Below, piece after piece: positions 8,879-16,722 of a DNA stretch of 64,000 nt; the stretch's first letter is position 1, and each line of letters starts with the position of its first letter. A model generated the notes under the pieces. That model saw only the letters and a list, made by a program, of their open reading frames with translations. It did no database searches and was not told the origin of the DNA. The DNA lies in assembly GCA_018824085.1 (NCBI GenBank), contig JAHJHI010000001.1, positions 1 to 64,000 on the forward strand, in the 5' to 3' direction. Source of the stretch: Gammaproteobacteria bacterium. Lineage in GTDB: Bacteria > Pseudomonadota > Gammaproteobacteria > Burkholderiales > Rhodocyclaceae. The translations under genes were made by a program, and so were the position numbers.

Positions 8879-9628
8879 ATGCCCGATCACATCCCCTTCA
8901 GTGACAACGCCCGCGCGCTCGCCGAGAGCGTCGCCCGCCACGATTTCTGCTTTCTGCCGGCGGCGCGCGTACAGGAAGGGCTGGCCAGCCTGCGCGTCGA
9001 CTGGAATGCCGACTGGGACGCCTTTGCCGCCAGCTGGGGCGACCTGGAAACCGATACCTACATGGCTGACGGCGGCCGCTACCGGCGGCGCCGCTACGCC
9101 GTACTGAGCGCGCCGGCCGCGTCGCTGCGCGTGCGGTTCGAACCGCACCAGCCTCATTACCAGAGCCTGGACTACAACACGCTCAACGGCGGCGTTGCGC
9201 GCCACTTCGCGCCCGTCGTGCCGCAGGTGCTGGGCGGCGCGACGATGCAGACCGTCGTGAAGCTCGGGCTCGGCGTGTTCCAGCGGCTTCACGCGGACGA
9301 GGCGGCGCACATCGAAGTGCACCAGTTCCGCATCGAGGCGCGTCACGACGGTGCGGGCAAACCGACGCCCGAAGGCGTGCATCGAGACGGCGTGGACTTC
9401 GTGCTGGTCATGATGGTACGTCGCGAAAACGTGGTGAGCGGCACGACGGAAATCTTCTCGCCGGACGGCATCGCGCTCGACAGTTTCACGCTCACCGCGC
9501 CATGCGATGCGGCGCTGGTCAACGACCAGCGAGCGATGCACGGCGTGACGCCGATCGTGCCGATGGACGCCGAACGGCCAGCCTGGCGGGACGTGCTGGT
9601 GGTGACCTACCGGCGACGCCCGCGCTGA
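8879..9628 (+). CDS. 2OG-Fe dioxygenase family protein (DUF2257-like)
   Basis: This cytoplasmic protein (249 residues) resembles the 2OG-Fe dioxygenase family whose known members hydroxylate free amino acids such as isoleucine. Probable Fe ligands are HRDG (about residue 165) and the distal His in QRAMHGVTPI (about 218), and VDFVLVMMVRREN is a core strand region. The call comes from motif recognition. The start at 8879 (MPDHIPFSD) matches the expected domain start, though no good ribosome binding site is visible. It has no obvious operon partner, and the substrate is unknown. Confidence 0.72.
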   Translation: MPDHIPFSDNARALAESVARHDFCFLPAARVQEGLASLRVDWNADWDAFAASWGDLETDTYMADGGRYRRRRYAVLSAPAASLRVRFEPHQPHYQSLDYNTLNGGVARHFAPVVPQVLGGATMQTVVKLGLGVFQRLHADEAAHIEVHQFRIEARHDGAGKPTPEGVHRDGVDFVLVMMVRRENVVSGTTEIFSPDGIALDSFTLTAPCDAALVNDQRAMHGVTPIVPMDAERPAWRDVLVVTYRRRPR

Positions 9629-9769
9629 ACCGGCAATTGTCGCCGGGACTGCGGCGGCGACCGCATGCATTGACAGCACGGGCGCGCACCGATGTAATCG
9701 CGGCCCTGACGGCGTCCGCCCGGGCGCACCGCGGCGGCATGCCGCGTCTGATCCGAGGTCCGTGCCCAC

Positions 9770-12700
9770 TTGAATTCCGCGCCTTCCGCCACGCCATTTC
9801 GCCAACGCCTGCGCCAGTGCTGCTGGCTGGCCATCACGGCACTGAGCCTGTGCCTTGCGTCGCCGGCCACCGTCCGGGCACAGCCGGACGGCGTCGCGCA
9901 GGCCGACACCCGGACAGACGCACGGCCGGCGGCGGGCACGGCCCCGAACGTCGACCAGCTGCGCGCGGAAATCGCCGAGCTGCGCGCCCTCGTTGACGGT
10001 CACCTTCCGTCGCATGTCCCGCTGTCCGCATTGTTTGAAATCGACCTGCAGGACGAGACTGCCGTCAGCCGGCGCGTGGCGACGCTCCGGGAACGCCTGG
10101 CCGCGCAGGACAGCGGGGCGCCGGACGAACTGACCGACGAAGCGGCACGATTGCGCATCGAACGCGATCGCGTGCGGCTGCAGTTCCTCAGCCTGCCGAT
10201 GGAAGGCCGCCACGCGCTGGGCGAACAGGACCGCCTGCGCCAGGAAGCGCTGGCGCTGGCCACGGAGAAGCAGGCCTCGGCCGCTGCGCTGGCCGCCAGC
10301 GAACAGGCCCGCGACTCCGCGCTGGCCGCGGCCGGTGTGGCCACGGACGACGCGCAACGTGCCACCGCCACGGAAGAGGCGCGCCTGCTGGCCCACCTCA
10401 GCGAGCTGGCGGCCCTTCGCCAGTCCTGGGCGCGCAGCAACGAAGTGCAGCTGGCGCGTGCCAGGGAACTGCTGCAACGCTACGCTGCCGTCGATGGCCG
10501 GGTCGCCCTGGCGCCTTCGCAAGCGGACGCGCTGTACGCACGGATCCGCAACGACCTGCGCAGCCTGCGCGCGGACGCCGACCTGGCGCTCGACGCGCTC
10601 GCAGCGCCATCCTCGGTCACGCCGATGGTGCCGGCTGCCACGGCGCAGGCGCAGGCACCTGAGCGCATCACCACGCTGCGCCGGCAGATCAGCCGCGAGG
10701 AAAGCGAGCTGCGGGCGCGCGAAACCGAAGAGCGCTATACGGCTGCGGAAGAGATCATGACGGCGCTGCGCATCCTGCAGGCCCGCCGCATCGCGCTGCT
10801 GCCGGCATTGTCGGCACCGTACCGCGCCAGCGTGAGCGGGTTCACCCGCGAAGGGCTGAACCGCGTGCTGAGCGAAATCGAGCACGTGCGGCTGATCGCG
10901 CGCTGGTACCCGGTGCAGCGCCTGCATCAGGCGCACGACTTCGCAGCGATGCTCAACAACGTGTTCACCGCCGGGCGCTTCGGTGTCGAACTGCTGGCGC
11001 TCGTCCTCGTGCTGGGCACGCTGCTCTTCATGCGTCGCGGCATCCGTGACTGGTCGAGCCGGCTGCGCGCCTGGCTGGCGACTCGCGTCCAGCCGCACTC
11101 GCTCATGCTGCGCGTGGACAGGCTCATGCAGATGTTCGTCGCCATCGCGCACGAACTGATCCTGGTATTCACCGTGTACGTGCTGTTCGACCTGCTGCTG
11201 CAGGAGCAGCGCGGCGCGCCGGAGCTTGCCGCATTGCGCCGTCTCGCCTACGCCTACGCCTGTTACCGCCTGGTGTTGGCCTTCATCCATCGCGTGCTGC
11301 TGACGGCGATTTCGCGCTACCGCACGGTGAACCTGGCGCTCGACCGCAAGGTGCTGCGCTCGCTGCGGCTGGTGGCGCGGCTGGTGCTCTTCATCAACGT
11401 CTACCTCATCCTCGCGCAGGCGATGCTGGGGCGCGGGGCGCTGTACGGCATCGCGCAGGACGTGGCATTCGTCGGCGCATTCCTCGTTGGCTGGCGCCTC
11501 ATCGGCAACTGGCGCAGCGAGGTGACGCAGGCCTATCTGAAGTTCTCGCCGGCCGGCCGGCTGGCAGGCCTCGTGCGCGCGAGCCAGGGCCGGACCTACG
11601 GCCTGCTGATCGCCAGCGCGGCCTTCCTGTTTGTCGCGGCACGGGGTATCTGGGTGTGGCTGTGCGACGTCGCGCTCGGGTTCGAACAGACGCGCAAGGC
11701 GCTGGCCTATCTGTTCCGTCGCCAGCTGGAACGGCAATCGAAGAACCAGGCGGCACCGGCGGCGGCAGAGACGTTGCCGCAGGCGCTGCAGGCGGCCTTC
11801 ACCGAAGATCCGACCGCGGAGGACAGCCTGCGCATCGACCACTACCCGGCGCTGGACGAGGTGCTCGCGATGGCATCAGCCCTGCGCGAAGGCGGCCACG
11901 GCGCGCTGGTCGCCCTGGCCGGCGAACGCGGCGCGGGCAAGACCTCGTGGCTGATGGCGCTGCACCGGCGTGCCGGCACCGAACTGCCCGGCACCCTGCA
12001 TGCGTTCGACACCCGGCTGTCGGGCGCCGACGCCGTCTGCCTGCAGCTGTGCACGATACTGGGGTGCGAACCGACCACCTCGCCGCAACGGCTCATCGAC
12101 GTCGTGCTGCAGCAGGCGCCGCGCATGGTGCTGCTCGATCTCGGACAGAATCTCATGCTGCGCACCGTCGGCGGACTGTCCGGCTACGCGCTGTTCATAC
12201 ACGTGGCGCAGGCAACCGTCAGCCGCGTGCTGTGGGTCGTCGCCTTTGCATACTGGCCGTTCGAGTATCTGCTGCGCACCCACCCGGATCGCGATGTCTA
12301 TGACCGGATCATCCGGTGCGAGCCCTGGTCCGAGCAGCAGATCAGCGCGCTGATCGACGCCCGGCTGGAGGCGGCGGGTTTCAGCGCCGATTACGACCAT
12401 CTGCTGCTCAATACGCCGTCGCTCGTGATGGCGCGCAGCCACACGCCGGCGCCGGGCCAGGAGGCCGAGCGCATCGCCGATCGCTATCACCGGCTGATCT
12501 GGGACTACGCGGATGGCAATCCGCGCATTGCGCTGCATTTCTTCCGGCTCTCGCTGTCCGTGGCGGGCGAGGGGCGTGTCAGCGTGCGTCTGTTTCCGAT
12601 TCCGGCCGGCAATGCGCTGGAAGGCTTCGAACTGCGTACGCGTTTCGTGCTGTCATGTGTCGTCCAGCACGAGAATCTCACCGACGAGGAAGCCGCTGAG

Positions 12701-12859
12701 TCCTTGCGCTTTCCGCTCGCCGAGTGCACCCGTGCGCTGCAGTTGTTGCAGCAGCAGGGGTTTCTGAGCCGGGAGGCCGACCTGCGCTATCGCGTCACCA
12801 GCCACTGGAACCGTGCGGTGCTGCGCTTTCTGCAACGCAAGAGGCTGCTGGCCGTATGA
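9770..12859 (+). CDS. Large membrane protein: periplasmic coiled coil, multi-TM region and C-terminal P-loop ATPase
   Basis: This 1029-residue protein begins with a signal-peptide-like helix (WLAITALSLCLASPATVRA). Residues about 50-330 are helical and coiled-coil-like, as in the periplasmic part of MscK/KefA. About six hydrophobic segments span roughly 400-640. The C-terminal third is a cytoplasmic P-loop domain with Walker A ERGAGKTSW near 717 and Walker B RMVLLDLG near 787, then a likely winged-helix end (LQLLQQQGFLSREADLRYRVTSHW). The start is a TTG with GAGG 11 bases upstream; no better start is seen. An MscS gene and a K+ channel gene follow directly. No single known family fits; an NTP-dependent regulator of the channels is a guess. 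Confidence 0.75.
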   Translation: MNSAPSATPFRQRLRQCCWLAITALSLCLASPATVRAQPDGVAQADTRTDARPAAGTAPNVDQLRAEIAELRALVDGHLPSHVPLSALFEIDLQDETAVSRRVATLRERLAAQDSGAPDELTDEAARLRIERDRVRLQFLSLPMEGRHALGEQDRLRQEALALATEKQASAAALAASEQARDSALAAAGVATDDAQRATATEEARLLAHLSELAALRQSWARSNEVQLARARELLQRYAAVDGRVALAPSQADALYARIRNDLRSLRADADLALDALAAPSSVTPMVPAATAQAQAPERITTLRRQISREESELRARETEERYTAAEEIMTALRILQARRIALLPALSAPYRASVSGFTREGLNRVLSEIEHVRLIARWYPVQRLHQAHDFAAMLNNVFTAGRFGVELLALVLVLGTLLFMRRGIRDWSSRLRAWLATRVQPHSLMLRVDRLMQMFVAIAHELILVFTVYVLFDLLLQEQRGAPELAALRRLAYAYACYRLVLAFIHRVLLTAISRYRTVNLALDRKVLRSLRLVARLVLFINVYLILAQAMLGRGALYGIAQDVAFVGAFLVGWRLIGNWRSEVTQAYLKFSPAGRLAGLVRASQGRTYGLLIASAAFLFVAARGIWVWLCDVALGFEQTRKALAYLFRRQLERQSKNQAAPAAAETLPQALQAAFTEDPTAEDSLRIDHYPALDEVLAMASALREGGHGALVALAGERGAGKTSWLMALHRRAGTELPGTLHAFDTRLSGADAVCLQLCTILGCEPTTSPQRLIDVVLQQAPRMVLLDLGQNLMLRTVGGLSGYALFIHVAQATVSRVLWVVAFAYWPFEYLLRTHPDRDVYDRIIRCEPWSEQQISALIDARLEAAGFSADYDHLLLNTPSLVMARSHTPAPGQEAERIADRYHRLIWDYADGNPRIALHFFRLSLSVAGEGRVSVRLFPIPAGNALEGFELRTRFVLSCVVQHENLTDEEAAESLRFPLAECTRALQLLQQQGFLSREADLRYRVTSHWNRAVLRFLQRKRLLAV

Positions 12860-12892
12860 GGCAGGGACGATTCATCGAGAGGAGGGCGCGCC

Positions 12893-13729
12893 GTGAGTGA
12901 TGCTGTCGAGGTGCTGAAATTCCTCCGTCCGGGCGGCCTGCCCACGGCACTGGTGATTTTCGTCGTGGGCTGGTTTCTGGTGCAGGTGCTGCGCAAGGGC
13001 GGCGAACAGCTGGGCGACCGCATGGTGGACCGGCGACTCGCGATCAACCAGGTCGTCACCTTCCTGCGCTTCGCGATCTACATCGCCGCGTTCGCGGCGG
13101 CCGTGCCGGTGGTTTTCGCGCTGACCGACGAAATGATGATTGCACTCGGCGGCACCGTTGCGGTCACCGTCGGGTTCGCGCTCAAGGACCTTGCGGCGTC
13201 CATCATCGCCGGCATCACGCTGCTGGTCGACAAGCCGTTCCAGGTCGGTGACCGGGTGAGCTTTGACGGCCATTACGGCGAAGTCGTGGCGATCGGCCTG
13301 CGTTCGGTCCGGCTGGTCACCCTCGACGACAATCTCATCACCATCCCGAACAACAAGTTCCTGAACGACAGTGTGTCCAGCGGCAATGCGGGCGAACTGA
13401 ACATGCTCATTCAGCAGGATTTCTTCATCGGCATCGATCAGGATCTCGAGACCGCAAAACGCATCGTCGAAGAGGCGCTGACCTCATGCCCGTATGCCTA
13501 TCTTGCCAAGCCGTGGACGGTGCTGGTCAATGAGGTCATACAGGATCAGTATTTCGCGCTGCGCCTGCGCGCCAAGGTCTACGTCATGGATATTCGATAC
13601 GAAAAGATGCTCGAATCCGATGTCACCCAGCGGATTGTCAGCGGCTTCGCGTCCGCCGGCATCCAGCGCCCCGCCATCCTCTATCGCAATGCGCCGATGG
13701 CCGCCGGCGAAGCAGGGGAGGCGTGCTGA
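12893..13729 (+). CDS. MscS-family mechanosensitive ion channel
   Basis: This compact 278-residue small-conductance channel has an N-terminal hydrophobic helix (about 14-35), a second near 60-80 and the pore-lining MscS helix with small residues (GTVAVTVGFALKDLAASIIAGI). The beta domain follows (VGDRVSFDGHYGEVVAIGLRSVRLVTLDDNLITIPNN), with the diagnostic IPNN motif. It releases solutes on membrane tension, or as a gated channel, at the inner membrane. The GTG start has a strong site (GAGAGGAGG). It lies 33 bases after the membrane-ATPase gene and its TGA overlaps the ATG of the K+ channel gene (TGATG). Confidence 0.93.
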   Translation: MSDAVEVLKFLRPGGLPTALVIFVVGWFLVQVLRKGGEQLGDRMVDRRLAINQVVTFLRFAIYIAAFAAAVPVVFALTDEMMIALGGTVAVTVGFALKDLAASIIAGITLLVDKPFQVGDRVSFDGHYGEVVAIGLRSVRLVTLDDNLITIPNNKFLNDSVSSGNAGELNMLIQQDFFIGIDQDLETAKRIVEEALTSCPYAYLAKPWTVLVNEVIQDQYFALRLRAKVYVMDIRYEKMLESDVTQRIVSGFASAGIQRPAILYRNAPMAAGEAGEAC

Positions 13730-14760
13730 TGCCGGTTCCCGCTTCCGCACCGCGTTCGCGCCTGTTCATGCAGCACCACAGCACGCCGGAACGGGTGCTG
13801 CTGGTGCGCTGCGCGATGCTTTTCGTGCTGGTGTCCACGGTGCTGGCGATATTCTGGTTCGACCGCGACGGGCTGCGCGACCACACCGACGGTCACATCA
13901 GTTTCAGCGACGTGGCCTACTTCACCGCGGTCACGATTTCCACGGTCGGTTATGGCGACATCGTGCCGGTGTCGGACCGGGCGCGCCTGGTCGATGCCGT
14001 GCTCGTGACGCCACTTCGGCTGGTGATCTGGCTGATATTCCTGGGCACGGCCTATGAGCTCGTGCTGCAACACTGGCTGGAGAACTGGCGCATGAGAAGA
14101 CTGCACGACAAACTGGATCAGCACATCATCATTTGCGGCTATGGCCACGGCGGCCAGAGTGCCGCCCGCGAGGCGGTTGCACGCGGCATGGACCCGCGCC
14201 AGATCATCGTCATCGACCGCAACGGCGGTCTGCTGTCGCAGGCGTGCGAAGACGGCTTCGTGGGGCTGCACGGCGACGCGACGCGCGAACAGGATCTCAG
14301 CGCCGCGTGCGCGACGCGGGCGAAGTCCATCATCATCTGCCTCGGTCATGACGACGCCACCGTGCTGTGCGTGCTGACGCTGCGACAACTCAACTCGAAG
14401 GCACGCGTCATCTGTTCGATCAGCGAGGAAGAGAACATCAAGCTGGTGCGCCAGGCCGGCGCCGACGCCATCATCGCGCCATCCATCGTCGGCGGCTACC
14501 TGATGGCCGATTCGATCGACTCCCAGTTCGTTGCCGATTACATCAGCGACCTCATGTGCTCGGAAGGGCGCGTGCGCCTGTGGGAACGCGTGGCGCGCGC
14601 CGACGAAGTCGGACGCCCGATGCGCGACCTGAGCCCGGAAATGGTGGTCCGCCTGCATCGGGGCGACGAGAAGATCGGTTTCTGGGAAGGCGACCGTTCC
14701 ATCATCCGCGCCGGCGACATCCTGCTGACGATCCAGCCCAACCCGCCCGGCGACGGCTGA
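13729..14760 (+). CDS. K+ channel with RCK (TrkA-N) regulatory domain
   Basis: This 343-residue two-TM potassium channel has TM1 near residues 20-42, the pore loop ISTVGYGDIVPV with the TVGYGD selectivity filter, TM2 (RLVIWLIFLGTAYELVL), then a Rossmann RCK domain (IIICGYGHGGQSAAREAV, IIVIDRNGG, GLHGDATRE) and a TrkA-C-like end. It should carry K+ across the inner membrane under control of a nucleotide or Ca2+ bound to the RCK ring. ATG at 13729 is preferred to GTG at 13723 because AGGGGAG is at proper spacing. It is translationally coupled to the upstream MscS gene and is the last gene of the three-gene ion cluster. Confidence 0.92.
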   Translation: MPVPASAPRSRLFMQHHSTPERVLLVRCAMLFVLVSTVLAIFWFDRDGLRDHTDGHISFSDVAYFTAVTISTVGYGDIVPVSDRARLVDAVLVTPLRLVIWLIFLGTAYELVLQHWLENWRMRRLHDKLDQHIIICGYGHGGQSAAREAVARGMDPRQIIVIDRNGGLLSQACEDGFVGLHGDATREQDLSAACATRAKSIIICLGHDDATVLCVLTLRQLNSKARVICSISEEENIKLVRQAGADAIIAPSIVGGYLMADSIDSQFVADYISDLMCSEGRVRLWERVARADEVGRPMRDLSPEMVVRLHRGDEKIGFWEGDRSIIRAGDILLTIQPNPPGDG

Positions 14761-14782
14761 TCCCCGGTTGCGCGGCCGGCAG

Positions 14783-15409
14783 TCAGACACCGGCCGCCGG
14801 CAGCACGGCGTTGTGCGGGCGCGTGACGAGCGCGCCGCGCCAACCGGCGGCCTGCGCGCCAACCGTGTCCCACAGGTGACAGGCGACCAGACACAGCTGT
14901 GAGGTGTCGACGCGCAGCGCATTTGCCACGACAGCGTAGGTCTCGGGTGCCGGCTTGAATCGGCGTACCGTTTCAACGCTGAACGCGCACTCGAAGAATC
15001 CGTCGATCCCGGCACGCTCCAGCGGCGTCGGCGACGACGCCTGCGCCGAATTCGTCAGCGTCGCGAGCCTGAAGCCGGCGTCGCGCAGACGCACGAGAGC
15101 CGGTACGACGTCGGGGTGCGCCGGCATCGCACCCATCCGCATCCTCATGTCGTCGACGTCCGCGTCGGAGACGGTGGCACCGTGGATGTCCGCCACCATG
15201 CGCAGCGTTCCCGCCGCCAGTTCGCCGAACGGCGTGTACAGCCCTGACAGGGTCAGCGTCTGCGAATAGAGGATCAGTTGCGCAAACCATTCCCGCAGAA
15301 CGAGCCGGTCACCGAAGACGCGATCGAACAAGGGCTCCAGCGTCGTGAGGTCGAGCAGCGTTTCGTTCACATCGAAGACGATGATCGAAACGGGCGTGTC
15401 ATGGAACAT
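14783..15409 (-). CDS. Haloacid dehalogenase type II (HAD superfamily)
   Basis: This 208-residue HAD-superfamily enzyme has motif I FDVNETLLD with the nucleophilic Asp (about residue 12), motif II TLTNSAQ, motif III Lys in VRRFKPAPETY, and motif IV VACHLWDTVGAQAAG. The VNETLLD and HLWDTVGA forms are those of L-2-haloacid dehalogenases. It would hydrolyse 2-haloalkanoic acids to 2-hydroxy acids, though many homologues act on other substrates. ATG at 15409 follows AAAGGATG. A perfect inverted repeat lies 53-78 bases upstream of the start. It is convergent with the K+ channel gene. Confidence 0.87.
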   Translation of the reverse strand: MFHDTPVSIIVFDVNETLLDLTTLEPLFDRVFGDRLVLREWFAQLILYSQTLTLSGLYTPFGELAAGTLRMVADIHGATVSDADVDDMRMRMGAMPAHPDVVPALVRLRDAGFRLATLTNSAQASSPTPLERAGIDGFFECAFSVETVRRFKPAPETYAVVANALRVDTSQLCLVACHLWDTVGAQAAGWRGALVTRPHNAVLPAAGV

Positions 15410-15461
15410 GGGTCATCCTTTCGAACAACATCGTTAGCTCGAATGTCCTGCCTCTTTGGTA

Positions 15462-15487
15462 GTTCTGAAAACAGTAATTTTCAGAAC
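15462..15487. repeat. Perfect inverted repeat ahead of the dehalogenase gene
   Basis: GTTCTGAAAA and TTTTCAGAAC form perfect 10-base arms around CAGTAA. The arms are A+T-rich and are not followed by a T-run on the minus strand, so an operator for a dimeric regulator seems more likely than a terminator. It lies between the end of mnhG and the start of the dehalogenase gene, both on the minus strand. Confidence 0.75.
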
Positions 15488-15532
15488 AAAAGAAACATGG
15501 GCTGAACGAGCCGGCCCGGGCCGGCTGCGCAT

Positions 15533-15937
15533 TCACGCCGCCGGTTTCCCTTTCGATCGCACGGGCTTCGCCTTCTTCCTGGGCGAATCGCCGCCTGTCG
15601 TCGTCCGGCGCGCCACGTCCGGGTGACCGGCACCGGACGGCACCTTCAGGTGCAGCGCGGCCTTGGACAGCAGATTGGCCGACACCGGCGCCGTGATGAA
15701 CAGGAACATCGTGATCAGCAACTCGTGGATGCCGTAGCGTCCGTGCGCAACGCCATGGATCATGCTGGCGATGAGGATGCCACCCACGCCGAGCGTCGTC
15801 GCCTTGGTCGGCGCATGCAGCCGCTGGAAGAAATCGCGGAAGCGCACCATGCCGATCGCGCCGACCAGCGTGAAGAAGGCGCCGACCAGCAACATGATGG
15901 AAACGATGATTTCAACCGCCGAATTGACCGTGTCCAT
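15533..15937 (-). CDS. mnhG: Mrp Na+/H+ antiporter subunit G
   Basis: This 134-residue inner-membrane subunit is the last gene of the Mrp operon. It has three hydrophobic helices (IIVSIMLLVGAFFTLVGAIGMVRF; TKATTLGVGGILIASMI; ELLITMFLFITAPVSANLLSKAAL) and the MnhG signature MVRFRDFFQRLHAPTKATTLG. The C-terminal tail is Lys/Arg-rich and hydrophilic (RKKAKPVRSKGK), longer than in many relatives. GAGGG precedes the ATG. It follows mnhF after 9 bases. Confidence 0.95.
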   Translation of the reverse strand: MDTVNSAVEIIVSIMLLVGAFFTLVGAIGMVRFRDFFQRLHAPTKATTLGVGGILIASMIHGVAHGRYGIHELLITMFLFITAPVSANLLSKAALHLKVPSGAGHPDVARRTTTGGDSPRKKAKPVRSKGKPAA

Positions 15938-15946
15938 GTCAGGCCC

Positions 15947-16216
15947 TCACTCGATCACGTCGCCGCGCGTCAGATAGCGCGCCAGCGCCACCGTCGACAC
16001 GAAACCCAGCATCGCCACGATCAGTGCCGCCTCGAACAGCAGCTCGGTGCCAAGACGCATGCCGAGCACGATGACCAGCGCGACCACATTCACGTACAGC
16101 GTATCGATGGCGAGCAGTCGATCCGGAATCTCCGGGCCGCGCAGCAGGCGCAGGCCGCACAGCAGCATGGCGACCGTGATGGCGCCCGTCGCGATGTCCA
16201 GTGCCAGCGGAATCAT
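15947..16216 (-). CDS. mnhF: Mrp Na+/H+ antiporter subunit F
   Basis: This 89-residue subunit has three predicted helices and the MnhF core motif GPEIPDRLLAIDTLYVNVVAL. The ORF track gives 182 codons, but the real start is ATG at 16216 (MIPLALDIA), behind AAGGAG and overlapping the mnhE stop by 4 bases. It is part of the hetero-oligomeric membrane complex that exchanges Na+ for H+. Confidence 0.94.
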   Translation of the reverse strand: MIPLALDIATGAITVAMLLCGLRLLRGPEIPDRLLAIDTLYVNVVALVIVLGMRLGTELLFEAALIVAMLGFVSTVALARYLTRGDVIE

Positions 16217-16722
16217 CCGAATATCTCCTTCAGCGGTTGTTCGTAACGGGCTTTGATGTCGCGCGCCATCGCGGCCGGATCGTCGCAATCGAGCGCGTGC
16301 ACCATGATCCGGCGCCGCTCCTGATCGACGACGCAGGACACCGTTCCGGGCGTCATCGTGATGATGCTCGCGAGCAAGGCAATACCGTTCTCGTGCGTGA
16401 TGTCCAGCGCCACCGGCACCCAGGCCGGTGTCGGCGAACGCAACGGATTCAGCACGATTTTCGCCACCGTCAGGTTGGATACGACGATGTCCCACAGCAC
16501 GATGCGCAGCAGCCGGATGACGGCGCCCACCGATTGCAGCTTCGCGCCGTTGCCAATGAAACCCGCCGTCACACGCGGCACGACGAGCGCCAGCACGCAG
16601 GCGGCCAGCAGATCCGCCGGCGCGACCGAGCGCTGCAGCAGCAGCCAGCTGCCGGCGAGTATCAGCGACAGCACGGGATGCGCCAGCCAGAGCCGGCCGG
16701 TCTTGTGTTCAACCATGGACAT
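16213..16722 (-). CDS. mnhE: Mrp Na+/H+ antiporter subunit E
   Basis: This 169-residue membrane subunit begins with two hydrophobic helices, then carries the MnhE signature IVVSNLTVAKIVLNP and a cytoplasmic end with ITMTPGTVSCVVD. ATG at 16722 overlaps the mnhD stop (TGATG) behind AAGGAGG; the TTG one codon earlier in the ORF track is not needed. It is required for assembly of the Mrp complex. Confidence 0.94.
   Translation of the reverse strand: MSMVEHKTGRLWLAHPVLSLILAGSWLLLQRSVAPADLLAACVLALVVPRVTAGFIGNGAKLQSVGAVIRLLRIVLWDIVVSNLTVAKIVLNPLRSPTPAWVPVALDITHENGIALLASIITMTPGTVSCVVDQERRRIMVHALDCDDPAAMARDIKARYEQPLKEIFG

Noticed and set aside
8858-11842. 994-codon minus-strand ORF opposite the dioxygenase and membrane-ATPase genes
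   Set aside because: Arg/His/Gln-rich with no domain; it is the antisense shadow of G+C-rich genes that have clear motifs on the plus strand.
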